A stretch of DNA of 37,615 bases from a candidate division Hyd24-12 bacterium UBA5074 (GCA_002414865.1 DIAQ01000103.1:1-37615); one strand, 5' to 3'. Shown: positions 24,932 to 32,826, numbered from the stretch's first letter. Numbers and translations: made by a program. Notes: generated by a model from the letters alone, not told the origin.

Positions 24932-25578
24932 CTCGCCTGATCGGCAAGGCGCGAGACATACGTCTGCATGCCTCCGCGGTGCCTCTCCACAGCCTTCAGG
25001 ATGCCCTCCAGATCCCCGGGCCTGCTCCTGAAGTCGATGCTGTCCGTGTTCACCACGAGAACCGGGGTGTCGCGCAGCCTGAAGAAGAAGCTGTTGTATG
25101 CATTCAGCAGCGCCTCGAGGTACGACCTGCTCATGTCGTGCTCGTAGGGCCGTCCCCGCCTGGCGATACGCGCGAGCAGGACATCCAGAGAGGCCTGCAG
25201 GTAGATGATCAGGTCGGGTTTCGGAACGTCCCTGGCCAGGACGGCGGCCAGCTTCTCGTAGAGCGCGAACTCGTTTTCTCCCAGATTGATGCCTGCGAAG
25301 ATGCTGTCCTTCTCGAACATGTAGTCCGCTACCACTTTCCGGCTGAATAGGTCGAGCTGCCCGAGCTTGACCTGCTGGCGGTGGCGGCTGAGCAGGAAGC
25401 AGACCTGGGTCTGGAAGGCGTAGTTCTTCCTGTCGCGGTAGAAGAGCGGGAGGAATGGGTTCTCCTCCACCTCCTCCAGCACGAGCCTGGCCTTCCAGGC
25501 CTCTGCCAGGAGTCCGCAAAGGGTGGTCTTCCCCACTCCGACGGGGCCTTCTACGACTATGAATCGCTGTTCGGACAA
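24928..25578 (-). CDS. Deoxynucleoside kinase family protein (dAK/dGK-like)
   Basis: 216 residues. P-loop GPVGVGKTT at residues 11-19, the LEEVEENPF segment, FQTQVCFLLSRHRQ, ADYMFEKDSIFAG (base-selective region and ERS/DRS position) and the LIIYLQASLDVLLARIARRGR lid-side motif match bacterial deoxyadenosine/deoxyguanosine kinases. I chose TTG 25578: the P-loop then lies at the normal distance. An upstream ATG at 25698 would add a stretch overlapping folK. Overlap with folK is 22 bases. Members next to folK and pan genes are common in this family. Confidence 0.87.
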   Translation of the reverse strand: MSEQRFIVVEGPVGVGKTTLCGLLAEAWKARLVLEEVEENPFLPLFYRDRKNYAFQTQVCFLLSRHRQQVKLGQLDLFSRKVVADYMFEKDSIFAGINLGENEFALYEKLAAVLARDVPKPDLIIYLQASLDVLLARIARRGRPYEHDMSRSYLEALLNAYNSFFFRLRDTPVLVVNTDSIDFRSRPGDLEGILKAVERHRGGMQTYVSRLADQAR

Positions 25579-26096
25579 GGGTTCCAGAGACCTCCGGCGG
25601 CTGGGGCGGTGCAGATCGCCGTAATATGCCCGGCATCCTCGCAGGCTGCCAGAAGTTCGTGCGGGGTCCTCCCCAGGCCGGGCACGGGTCGCGGCCATAC
25701 CTCGGAGAGGGGAACGAGAACGAAGCGCCTCCGGGCCATCCTCGGATGAGGGAGGACGAGCCCCTCCACGGCCTCCGGCGGCTCGAGGAAGAGCACGTCG
25801 ATGTCGAGCGTCCTCTCCCGGCCCTGTTTCTCGACAGGCGATCCGGCCCTGGACTCGAGCGCCCTGCAGAGATCCCTCAGACCTCTGCCGCCGCCTTCGA
25901 AGACCCCTGATACCGCGGCGTTCAGGAAGGGGCCGCCGCCAACGCCCTCGGCTGGCCGGGTCTCGTAGATGCCCGAGAGAATGAGTTGCGACAGGCCGGG
26001 GGCGGAGCGCAGCCCGGACGCCGCTGCAAGGAGGCCGGCCACCCTGTCGCCGGCATTGCTGCCCAGAGCCAGGGCGAACCGGACCGCCCCCGTCAG
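25557..26096 (-). CDS. folK: 2-amino-4-hydroxy-6-hydroxymethyldihydropteridine pyrophosphokinase (CTG start proposed)
   Basis: 179 residues; transfers pyrophosphate to the pterin in folate synthesis. Family motifs are LALGSNAGDR at the start, YETRPAEGVGGGPFLNAAV, the signature ERTLDIDVLFL and LPHPRMARRRFVLVPL. No ATG, GTG or TTG lies at the expected place. CTG 26096 (CTG ACG GGG) overlaps the folB stop as CTGA and puts LGSN about 10 residues in, as in other HPPKs. The only other option, ATG 26189, would overlap folB by 97 bases. Next to folB in the pathway order. Confidence 0.88.
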   Translation of the reverse strand: MTGAVRFALALGSNAGDRVAGLLAAASGLRSAPGLSQLILSGIYETRPAEGVGGGPFLNAAVSGVFEGGGRGLRDLCRALESRAGSPVEKQGRERTLDIDVLFLEPPEAVEGLVLPHPRMARRRFVLVPLSEVWPRPVPGLGRTPHELLAACEDAGHITAICTAPAAGGLWNPCPNSDS

Positions 26097-26431
26097 CCCG
26101 TCACCTCGAAGGAGGCCTCCCCCACCCTCAGCGGGCAGGGCGGACAGACCTTGACCACCTTGACCGTCCACGAGCCTTCCGGGAAGCATCCGCGGAGAGC
26201 CGCCAGGGCGGCCGAGGCGACCTCCTCGATGTAGTCGTACTCACGCTCTCCGAGGGGCGCGAGACAGGAGCATGCCGCGGAGTAGTCGACGGGAGGAGGA
26301 GAGCCCGGCTCGAAGCGGCCGCGCCATTCGGCGTTCAGGTACAGAGTCCTGGGCGAGAGCTTCTCCCGGGGCAGCGCCCCGGCCACAACCCTCAGCTCGA
26401 TGTCCCGGATCCTCAGGACTCCTTCCGGCAT
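26093..26431 (-). CDS. folB: Dihydroneopterin aldolase family protein (FolB)
   Basis: 112 residues. FolB landmarks: RIRDIELRVVAGALPREK with the conserved Glu23, VDYSAA with Tyr50, REYDYIEEVASAAL, and KVCPPCP near the end, where Lys94 matches the catalytic Lys of KPSPPIP-type motifs (the Pro after it is Val). The sequence is divergent, so I am less sure of the activity than of the family. ATG 26431 overlaps the aminotransferase gene by 19 bases. Directly followed by folK, which performs the next step. Confidence 0.82.
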   Translation of the reverse strand: MPEGVLRIRDIELRVVAGALPREKLSPRTLYLNAEWRGRFEPGSPPPVDYSAACSCLAPLGEREYDYIEEVASAALAALRGCFPEGSWTVKVVKVCPPCPLRVGEASFEVTG

Positions 26432-27651
26432 CTGCCCGCTCTCCTGATGGTGCTCCTAGCCTTCATGCCGGGCATCTCCATCTTCTCCAGGCGCCCCAGG
26501 CCCTTCAGTATCTCGGGCTCGGGGACGGTCAGGGCGAATCTCACGAAGCCCTCCCCCCAGGAGCCGAAGCCCGAGCCGGGCGTGACGACTATGCCCGCAG
26601 AGGTGAGGAGCTTCCTCGCGAAATCCATGGAGCCGTAGCCCCGGGGCACGGCGACCCAGACGTAGAGGGATCCCGGAGACGGGCAGACGTCCCATTCCAG
26701 ACGGCCCAGGCCCTCGATGAGGATGTCTCTCCTGCGGCGGTAGATCGAGAGCCTCTCCTGGAACTCTCCGGGAGGCGACTCCAGCGCGGTGACGGCAGCC
26801 CTCTGGATGGCTGTGAAGACACCCGAATCGATGTTCTCCTTGGCCGCCATGAAGGCCGCTACAAGGTTGCGCCCTCCGGCAACGAAGCCCACGCGCCAGC
26901 CCGTCATGCCGAAGGTCTTGGAGAGGCTGTGGAACTCGAGGCAGACATCGGAGGCCCCTTCTATCTGGAGGAAGGACAGCGGGCGGCCGCCATCGAATCT
27001 CAGGTGGCTGTAGGAGTTGTCGCTGACGAGGAGGAGATCCTCCTTCCTCGCGAACTCCACGAGCGAAGCCATCTTCTCGACGGGCATGACAGCTCCCGTC
27101 GGATTGTTGGGATAGTTGAGGTAGAGGATCCTCGCGCCTCTGAGGGCCGCCCCTTCGAGCGCCCCCGGGTCGGGGAGGAACCCGTTTTCCCGTTTCAGGG
27201 GGAGGTCCACCGGCACTGCGCCCGCGAGGATCGCCGCAGACCTGTACACGGGATATCCGGGATTGGGCACCAGGACGATGTCTCCGATGTTGCAGAAGAC
27301 CAGCGGGACATGGGCGAGGCCCTCCTTCGATCCGATGAGGGCTCCGAATCCGATGTCCTCCGAGGGCGCCACTCCGAACTCCCTTGCCATCCAGCCGGCG
27401 GCGGCTTCCAGGAAGAAGGCGCTGCCAGCGTTTCGCGGATAGCGATGGTTCGCAGGATCGCGGAGCGCTTCCGAACACGCCAGGACGACGGAGTCGGGGG
27501 TCGGGATGTCGGGGTCGCCGATGCCGAAGTCGATGAGATCGACGCCGCGCCTGACCATCGCCGCCTTCAGCCTGTCGATCTCCGCGAAGAGATAGGGCGG
27601 CAGCTGTGAAACGCGCTTCGACGCAGAGATGACGACTCTCTTCTTGTCCAA
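26413..27651 (-). CDS. dapL: Fold-type I aminotransferase, LL-diaminopimelate aminotransferase type
   Basis: 412 residues. PLP motifs: LIDFGIGDPDIPTP, GSKEGLAHVPLVF, VPNPGYPVYRS, YPNNPTGAV, and the Schiff-base lysine in SLSKTFGMTGWRVGF. GSKEGLAH and PDPGYPVY-like features are typical of the DapL group, which makes LL-diaminopimelate for lysine and peptidoglycan; related enzymes act on other amino acids, so specificity is probable rather than certain. TTG start at 27651 with GGAGG (plus-strand 27660-27664). First gene of the 18-gene run. Confidence 0.87.
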   Translation of the reverse strand: MDKKRVVISASKRVSQLPPYLFAEIDRLKAAMVRRGVDLIDFGIGDPDIPTPDSVVLACSEALRDPANHRYPRNAGSAFFLEAAAGWMAREFGVAPSEDIGFGALIGSKEGLAHVPLVFCNIGDIVLVPNPGYPVYRSAAILAGAVPVDLPLKRENGFLPDPGALEGAALRGARILYLNYPNNPTGAVMPVEKMASLVEFARKEDLLLVSDNSYSHLRFDGGRPLSFLQIEGASDVCLEFHSLSKTFGMTGWRVGFVAGGRNLVAAFMAAKENIDSGVFTAIQRAAVTALESPPGEFQERLSIYRRRRDILIEGLGRLEWDVCPSPGSLYVWVAVPRGYGSMDFARKLLTSAGIVVTPGSGFGSWGEGFVRFALTVPEPEILKGLGRLEKMEMPGMKARSTIRRAGRCRKES

Positions 27652-27815
27652 GGAATCAGCCTCCGGATGGCAACCGGCCGAATGTTGCAGGCGACCTTCC
27701 TGCCCCGATCAATAACAGCCCCGCGCCCCTCCGGGGAGTCCGGCCGGGTTCTTTACCCGGAGGAGTCCGGCGAAGATATTGCCCGGAGGGGTTTGCATCA
27801 TGTCCGGGAGGGGGA
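27652..27815 (+). promoter_or_regulatory. Divergent intergenic region with hairpin, short direct repeats and a candidate plus-strand promoter
   Basis: 164 bases between dapL and the DUF6982-like gene. A 6-bp hairpin with a TCTTT loop is at 27744-27760. GGAGTCCGGC occurs at 27735-27744 and 27762-27771, and CCCGGAGG at 27756-27763 and 27782-27789. A possible plus-strand promoter is TTTACC (27752-27757), 17 bases, GATATT (27775-27780), which overlaps the repeats. No convincing minus-strand promoter for dapL was found. The repeats could be an operator. Confidence 0.4.
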
Positions 27816-28226
27816 TTGCCCGTGGGACCCAATCGTCTCGTCGCGCATTTCAAGGACGGCCATGTGCTGAAGGGCCATTCGATCGATTTCAACCCGTCCA
27901 GGCCCACGTTCCATCTGGCCCTGGCCGCCGCGCAGGGCGAGCAGAAGGTCGAGGAGGTCCTTGTCGAGGACCTCAAGGCCCTGTTCTTCGTGAAGGACTT
28001 CTCCGGCGACCCGTCGAGGAGCGAGAAGCGGAGCTTCGACCCCGCAGGGCGCTATATCGGCAAGAAGCTGATGGTGAAGTTCCACGACGGGGAGATCCTG
28101 GCCGGCACGAGGCAGGCCTTCAATCCCGCTTTTCCCGGCTTCTTCCTCAACCCGGTGGATCCTGAGTCGAACACGATGAGGGCCTTCATAATCAACTCCG
28201 CGGTGGTGTCGATCAGCGAGCAGTGA
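27816..28226 (+). CDS. Small two-repeat protein, DUF6982-like
   Basis: 136 residues made of two similar halves. LVAHFKDGHVLKG...FNPSRPTFHL (residues 8-34) and LMVKFHDGEILAG...FNPAFPGFFL (85-111) share the pattern V-x-F-x-DG-x-x-L-x-G-x(6)-FNP-x-x-P-x-F-x-L. It resembles proteins filed as DUF6982, from memory; function unknown. Start is TTG 27816 or GTG 27822; a long GGGAGGGGG tract precedes both, and spacing favours the GTG slightly. Its stop overlaps the helicase start (GTGA), suggesting coupled expression. Confidence 0.75.
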   Translation: MPVGPNRLVAHFKDGHVLKGHSIDFNPSRPTFHLALAAAQGEQKVEEVLVEDLKALFFVKDFSGDPSRSEKRSFDPAGRYIGKKLMVKFHDGEILAGTRQAFNPAFPGFFLNPVDPESNTMRAFIINSAVVSISEQ

Positions 28227-30682
28227 CCGGGAGCCCGGCGGCCGGGACCGCGGCCCGGCATGCCGCCCCGTCATCATATTCCGACATGCTCCTTCGCTTC
28301 GATCCCGAAAGCATGACCGTGAGGGCGGGCATCCGCGAGCTCATCTCGTATGGATGGCTGCCCGAGCGGCTCGCCGGGAACCCTGAGGATCCCTCGCTCC
28401 AGGCACGGTCGGCGGCGCACTACGCCTGGATCAGGGAAGCCTCGGGGGAGTCCTCGCGACGGGAGGTGGCGGTCTCCGCCACGGAGCGGTTCGGCCCCTT
28501 CACCTTCGAGATCCAGGGCAGGATCGATCTCCTGGACGAGGACGGCGACGAGGCGACGATCACCGAGGTCAAGACGGTGACCGGATTCGATCCGGATCGC
28601 GACCCGGTGATGGAGTACCTCCCCTTCTTCCTGCAGCTCCACTTCTACTTCCTGGCCTTCTCCAGGTCAGGCGCGGCCTCCGGTCTGAGGGAGAGGCTGG
28701 TCCTGTTGGACATGGGGGTCTCACCCAGGCGGGTGCGGATCCTGGATGTCGATCCCGCCGATCCCAGGATCGCCTCGGCCTGGATGGACCTGCTCAGGGG
28801 AGTGTCGGAGGATCTGGAGAGGGAGGTCCGGATCAGGGAGGCCCAGCGGAAGGGCCTGGAGACCTTCACCTTCCCATGGGAGGACATGAGGCCGGGCCAG
28901 GGCGACATGATGGAGGCCTCGGCCTCGGCGGTCGAGGAGGGATCCTGCGCCCTCATCGAGGCCCCGACCGGCACGGGGAAGACCGCGGCCGTCCTCTCCG
29001 GGGCTCTGCCGGAGGTGCTCGCCCGGAGGCTGACCCTGTTCTTCCTGACCGCCAAGGACACCCACAAGAAGATCGTCCGCGAGACACTCGAGCGCATGAC
29101 CGCCGGAGGCCTTCCCGTCAGGGCCATCTTCATAACAGCGCGCGAGAGGATCTGCCTCGCGGGGAACAGGCGTTGCAGGATGGAGGACTGCAGGTACGCC
29201 CAGCACTTCGGCTCGGGCGTCCGCGACAACGATCTGCCGGGCCGGCTCCTCGCCGCCGGGATAATCGATCCCGCCGTCCTGCTGGTCGAGGCCGCGTCGG
29301 CCGTCGTCTGCCCGTTCGAGCTGAGCCTGCTCCTCAGCCTCTACTGCGACGTGGTCGTCTGCGACTACAACTACGCCTTCGATCCCCATGTGTTCCTGAG
29401 GCGCTTCTTCGCCGATCCGGCCACGGCCGCCTCCTGTGCCCTGCTGATAGACGAGGCGGCGAACCTGGTCCCCCGCTCCAGGGAATACTACTCCCCCGGG
29501 ATGAGGGAATCGACGCTGAAGGCCCTGAAGCCCCTGCCGAAGGAGATGAGGTCCTTCTCGAGGCTGCTCACGCCATGGAGGAAGCTCTTCTCCTCCCTGG
29601 AGAGGCAGGCCGTGGACGAGGGCCTGCCCGAGTTCGAGCTGCCCAGGACTCTGGAGCTTCCCGTCATGGAGGACTCCTGGCGGAGGGCCGCCGACAAGGC
29701 GCTGGGCAGGATCCCGGACGATCTGATCGAGATGATGTTCGCCATAAACGATTTTGCCAGGCTGAGGGACCAGGCCGATTCCCGGTTCCACCTCCTCTAC
29801 AGGCGTGAGAAGGGCGATGCGATCGTGCAGTGGTTCTGCACCGACGCATCCAGCTTCCTCGGCGAGAGGATGGGAGCGTGCCGGAGCACTACTGCCTTCT
29901 CGGCCACGCTCAAGCCGCAGGATCACTTCAGGCAGGCGCTGGGGATGCCTGACTGGACTGCGATGCTCAGGACGCCGTACCCGTTCCCCCGGGAGAACCT
30001 GGGAGTCTGGATCGACGCCCGCGTCGACACCCGGTACAGGTCGAGACAGCGCACGCTCCCGACCCTGGTCGCCAGGATCGCAGGCATCTACGCGACGAGC
30101 CCGGGCACCTATCTGGTCTTCTTCCCCTCCTATGAATACATGAGCATGGCGGCGGGACCGCTCGCGGAGCGCGGATTGCCGGTGATGGTGCAGAGGCCCG
30201 GGATGTCGCCCCCGGAGAGGACCGAGTTCCTCGGGAGGATCGAGCAGAAGGACGCGCTGGTCCTGACCGTCTCCGGCGGGGTGTTCGCGGAGGGCGTCGA
30301 CCTGCGCGCCCCGGCGAGGAAGGGCGCGATCGTCGTCGGTCCCTGCCTGCCCTCTCCGGACCTGAGGACCAGGCTGCTCCAGGCCGGCTACGAGGATGAC
30401 GGCTGCGACGGCTTCTTCACGGCGATGGTCATCCCCGGCATGAACCGGGTCATACAGGCCGCGGGCAGGCTGATCCGCGGCCCGGAGGACAGGGGGGTGC
30501 TGGTTCTGATGGACCGCCGGTTCTCCCAGGAGCCCTTCTGGCCTCTCATGCCGGAGCACTGGCTGAGGGACGGCTCGATGCCGCTGCTGGGCGAGGGGAT
30601 GACGGAGCTTGCGGGATTCTGGGAGCGTGGCGGACGCAGGGATCCGGTGGAGGGCGCCGGCCGGGTGCCTGCGGGGCCGTGA
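28223..30682 (+). CDS. Rad3/DinG-like Fe-S DNA helicase with N-terminal PD-(D/E)XK nuclease domain
   Basis: 819 residues. The N-terminal ~200 form a RecB/Cas4-type nuclease: GRIDLL (Asp102), ITEVKTV (Glu115, Lys117) and LQLHFYFLAF (Gln138). Helicase follows: Walker A APTGTGKT (247-254), four cysteines placed like the XPD/DinG cluster ligands (311, 318, 323, 363), motif II LIDEAANL (DEAA, not DEAH, 410-413), FSATL, and motif VI QAAGRLIRGPEDRGVLVLMD. Predicted to unwind and trim DNA in repair. GTG start overlaps the previous stop (GTGA); ATG 28286 is an alternative that trims a low-complexity 21-residue leader. Confidence 0.88.
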   Translation: MTGSPAAGTAARHAAPSSYSDMLLRFDPESMTVRAGIRELISYGWLPERLAGNPEDPSLQARSAAHYAWIREASGESSRREVAVSATERFGPFTFEIQGRIDLLDEDGDEATITEVKTVTGFDPDRDPVMEYLPFFLQLHFYFLAFSRSGAASGLRERLVLLDMGVSPRRVRILDVDPADPRIASAWMDLLRGVSEDLEREVRIREAQRKGLETFTFPWEDMRPGQGDMMEASASAVEEGSCALIEAPTGTGKTAAVLSGALPEVLARRLTLFFLTAKDTHKKIVRETLERMTAGGLPVRAIFITARERICLAGNRRCRMEDCRYAQHFGSGVRDNDLPGRLLAAGIIDPAVLLVEAASAVVCPFELSLLLSLYCDVVVCDYNYAFDPHVFLRRFFADPATAASCALLIDEAANLVPRSREYYSPGMRESTLKALKPLPKEMRSFSRLLTPWRKLFSSLERQAVDEGLPEFELPRTLELPVMEDSWRRAADKALGRIPDDLIEMMFAINDFARLRDQADSRFHLLYRREKGDAIVQWFCTDASSFLGERMGACRSTTAFSATLKPQDHFRQALGMPDWTAMLRTPYPFPRENLGVWIDARVDTRYRSRQRTLPTLVARIAGIYATSPGTYLVFFPSYEYMSMAAGPLAERGLPVMVQRPGMSPPERTEFLGRIEQKDALVLTVSGGVFAEGVDLRAPARKGAIVVGPCLPSPDLRTRLLQAGYEDDGCDGFFTAMVIPGMNRVIQAAGRLIRGPEDRGVLVLMDRRFSQEPFWPLMPEHWLRDGSMPLLGEGMTELAGFWERGGRRDPVEGAGRVPAGP

Positions 30683-30713
30683 GGATCAGGGGCATGCGAT
30701 CCCGGATATGGAA

Positions 30714-30737
30714 ACGGCGGCGCCGAAGCGCCGCCGC
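30714..30737 (-). terminator. UUCG-capped terminator after the small lipoprotein gene
   Basis: A perfect 9-bp stem (30715-30723 with 30728-30736) around a 4-base loop. On the minus strand it reads C(TTCG)G and is followed by TTTCC. It lies 20 bases past the stop of the small lipoprotein gene and converges on the helicase gene. Same architecture as the hairpin at 10484-10507. Confidence 0.75.
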
Positions 30738-30756
30738 AACTCTCTCGAGGCTTCAG

Positions 30757-30999
30757 CTACCCGTTGATCGCCGAGGTGACCGGGGCGGCCTGGACGGCTG
30801 CGCTGTCGATGACGGCAGCCGAGTCGGGAACGAGAGTCGAATCGACGGCCGGGACAACCGCGGAATCGGGCTGAACGGCGGTGGAGTCGACCGTGGGGGT
30901 GACGACCGCTGTGCTGTCTGCCGGGGTGTTCTGACCGGGCTGGCCGCAGGCCATGCCCAGAGTCATCGCGATGAGCGCCGCGATAACGAAGTACCTCAT
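30757..30999 (-). CDS. Small repeat lipoprotein, Asp/Ser/Ala/Val-rich
   Basis: 80 residues. Signal peptide (MRYFVIAALIAMTLGMAC) ends in a lipobox-like GMAC; the -3 residue is Gly, so lipidation is likely but not textbook. The mature ~60 residues are a degenerate tandem array of DSTAV/DSAAV units separated by Pro/Val, with no expected fold. I recognise no family. ATG 30999 has GGAG eight bases upstream; ATG 31005 is too close to that site. Own promoter (31095-31124) and terminator, so it is probably well expressed alone. Confidence 0.75.
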   Translation of the reverse strand: MRYFVIAALIAMTLGMACGQPGQNTPADSTAVVTPTVDSTAVQPDSAVVPAVDSTLVPDSAAVIDSAAVQAAPVTSAING

Positions 31000-31062
31000 T
31001 GCCATTCTCCTTTCGGACACGTTGCGCAGGATTGGGAACCGTTTTTCTACATATACAGATAT

Positions 31063-31082
31063 GCACCGCCGCAGGACGGTGC
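31063..31082 (-). promoter_or_regulatory. Leader hairpin upstream of the small lipoprotein gene
   Basis: A 6-bp inverted repeat, GCACCG (31063-31068) and CGGTGC (31077-31082), with an 8-base loop, inside the ~90-nt leader of the lipoprotein gene. It may also act as a weak terminator for the upstream rnhC unit on the same strand, since it lies 40 bases past that stop. No T-tract follows. Confidence 0.4.
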
Positions 31083-31094
31083 AGCACGCAAGGG

Positions 31095-31124
31095 AATATC
31101 CGGTCAAGCAACCGGAGTTGTCAA
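31095..31124 (-). promoter_or_regulatory. Candidate promoter for the small lipoprotein gene
   Basis: Minus-strand -35 TTGACA (31124-31119), 18-base spacer, -10 GATATT (31100-31095). The -35 box overlaps the rnhC stop codon. It would give a leader of about 90 nt before ATG 30999. Confidence 0.55.
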
Positions 31125-32032
31125 GTGGTGAATATGGGCAGGATCTTCTTCGTGTTGCAGAAGTGATACTTGGCGATCTCCAGGAGGATGGCGCTGCCAT
31201 GGATGGCGACCGCCCTGCGTCCCGTATCGTCGGCCCCTGAGGACGAGCCTGCGGGAAGCGCGACTCCGATCGTGTCCGAGAGAGCCCTGAGCTGCCGCAT
31301 GTACTCGCACCTGGCGAGGATCGAGGCCGCGGCCACCGCAGGATCGGACTCGCCCCTCACCCGCAGGTCCAGCGGGAGCCCCTTCGGCAGCAGGGGTCCG
31401 ATCCTCTTCTCGGGGCCGAACTTGTCGACCACGACGACTTCCGGGTCGGGACACCGCTCCGCCACGTCGGTTATGGCCCTCGCGTGCATGACGGCAAGCA
31501 TGTCCAGGCTGTTCCTGCCGGACGCCCGGGCCCTGTCGAAGGCCGAGTTGTACTCCCTCGGCCCCAGAGCCACCACGCTGTACGCCGCGCTGATCTCCAT
31601 TATGGATGGTGCGAGCTCCACCATGTCGGAATCCTCGAGCCGCTTGGAGTCGACGACTCCCATCCCGGACAGGCGGCGCGCCGCCACCCTGTCGAGGCAG
31701 ACCGCCGAGACCACGAGCGGGCCGAAATAGTCGCCCTTCCCGGCTTCGTCGCTCCCGATCCAGGGCCTGGACGGAAGTGGTCGCCCCGCTCCACTCAGGC
31801 GGCCGATGCCCGATGCCGCCGCGGCCAGCTCGCGGGAACCTCCGGCGTAGACGACGGAGAATCCCCTGGCATCCGAGGAGTGGAGGTTGACGCGACAGGA
31901 GGCGGACCCGTCCAGAAGCTCTGCGCGAAGCCCGTTGGAGAGCCGGGAGAGCACCCTCCCGGAGATCCCCTCATCCCTGAGCGCCGCTATCCATGCCGCG
32001 GCTGCGGCTTCGAGTGCAGGGAAATCCGTCAA
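31121..32032 (-). CDS. rnhC: Ribonuclease HIII
   Basis: 303 residues; cuts RNA in RNA-DNA hybrids. The N-terminal ~90 residues match the TBP-like substrate-binding domain of HIII. The catalytic domain opens with WIGSDEAGKGDYFGPLVVSA (Asp-Glu pair), then VVDSKRLED, VVVDKFGPEKR (Asp) and RGESDPAVAAASILAR (final acid). TTG 32032 overlaps the DUF3108 stop as TTGA. The open frame continues upstream far into other genes, but the domain fits from this TTG. Confidence 0.93.
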   Translation of the reverse strand: MTDFPALEAAAAAWIAALRDEGISGRVLSRLSNGLRAELLDGSASCRVNLHSSDARGFSVVYAGGSRELAAAASGIGRLSGAGRPLPSRPWIGSDEAGKGDYFGPLVVSAVCLDRVAARRLSGMGVVDSKRLEDSDMVELAPSIMEISAAYSVVALGPREYNSAFDRARASGRNSLDMLAVMHARAITDVAERCPDPEVVVVDKFGPEKRIGPLLPKGLPLDLRVRGESDPAVAAASILARCEYMRQLRALSDTIGVALPAGSSSGADDTGRRAVAIHGSAILLEIAKYHFCNTKKILPIFTT

Positions 32033-32826
32033 TCGGCCTCGAACGGGTCGGGGATGTCCATCACGGTGCCCTCGGTGTAGCTCTCGAGGAGGCAGGCTAT
32101 CTCGCCGATGACGATCGCGCTCCGCATGAGCACGGGCATGTGGCGGGAGTCGTCCGTCATCCAGACGAGTATCTCGCCCTGCTGGTCGAAGATGCCCTGG
32201 GCGGCGAGCCTGGGCTGGACGAGGACGCAGTCGAAGGTCCCCGCGGGCACGCGAACCCTCTCGGACCTGAGCACGGTCACCTCGAGCGGATAGTTGTCGT
32301 TGTCGGTGTGGCAGTCCATGACATAGGTCTCGCCGACCTCGAGTGGCAGGGTCCGCGCGTAGTAGAGGCAGCTCAGCACGTCCAGGGCGTGGGGGGGCAG
32401 TTCGCACACCCTCTCCCCGGGATCCTCCTCCTCCGGATACAGGGCCGTGCCAGCCTCCTGGTCGAAGAGGACCTGCTCGGAATGAGCGTAATCTCCCTCC
32501 TCGAGGCTCTTGTAGAACCGGAGCGTATGGAACTGCACAGCGTCGAGGAGAGCCTCGTTCAGGTCGTTCACCCGGAAGAAGGCGCTGAAGGCCGGATTGG
32601 ACCTGGCGCTCGCCGAAATCCTCCACGCCATGAGACCTTCGTACTCCTCCGGACCCGTCACCGAGAGCGTCCCGGTCCCCGCCTTCACGATCCCGTACTC
32701 GACGCTGAACACGAGCCTCTCGCCCGGACCGAAAGCGTTGTTCTCGACGTATCTGGGGGAATAGTCCCCCGGATCGCCCAGGGCCACGAGGGCCGAAGCC
32801 GCCAGGACAAGAGCAGAGATCATCAT
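32029..32826 (-). CDS. Exported DUF3108 domain protein
   Basis: 265 residues: a signal peptide (MMISALVLAASALVALG), then a DUF3108-type beta-rich domain. Landmarks are GERLVFSVEYGIVKAGTGTL near the mature N-terminus, VNDLNEALLDA, ALDVLSCLYYARTLPL, VPAGTFDCVLVQPRL and ILVWMTDDSRHMPVLM. The family is periplasmic and of unknown function. I chose ATG 32826 because the alternative ATG 32859 adds an acidic DGLDG before the signal; neither has a strong ribosome site. Its stop overlaps the rnhC start (TTGA). Confidence 0.82.
   Translation of the reverse strand: MMISALVLAASALVALGDPGDYSPRYVENNAFGPGERLVFSVEYGIVKAGTGTLSVTGPEEYEGLMAWRISASARSNPAFSAFFRVNDLNEALLDAVQFHTLRFYKSLEEGDYAHSEQVLFDQEAGTALYPEEEDPGERVCELPPHALDVLSCLYYARTLPLEVGETYVMDCHTDNDNYPLEVTVLRSERVRVPAGTFDCVLVQPRLAAQGIFDQQGEILVWMTDDSRHMPVLMRSAIVIGEIACLLESYTEGTVMDIPDPFEAD

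Noticed and set aside
26093..26431. Apparent loss of the catalytic Lys in FolB
   Set aside because: Aligning KVCPPCP with the KPSPPIP form of the motif keeps Lys94 in the catalytic place; only the following Pro differs.
28721..30559. A 612-codon open frame antisense to the helicase
   Set aside because: It is a shadow of the helicase frame: Arg/Gly/Pro-rich composition, no domain, no ribosome site.
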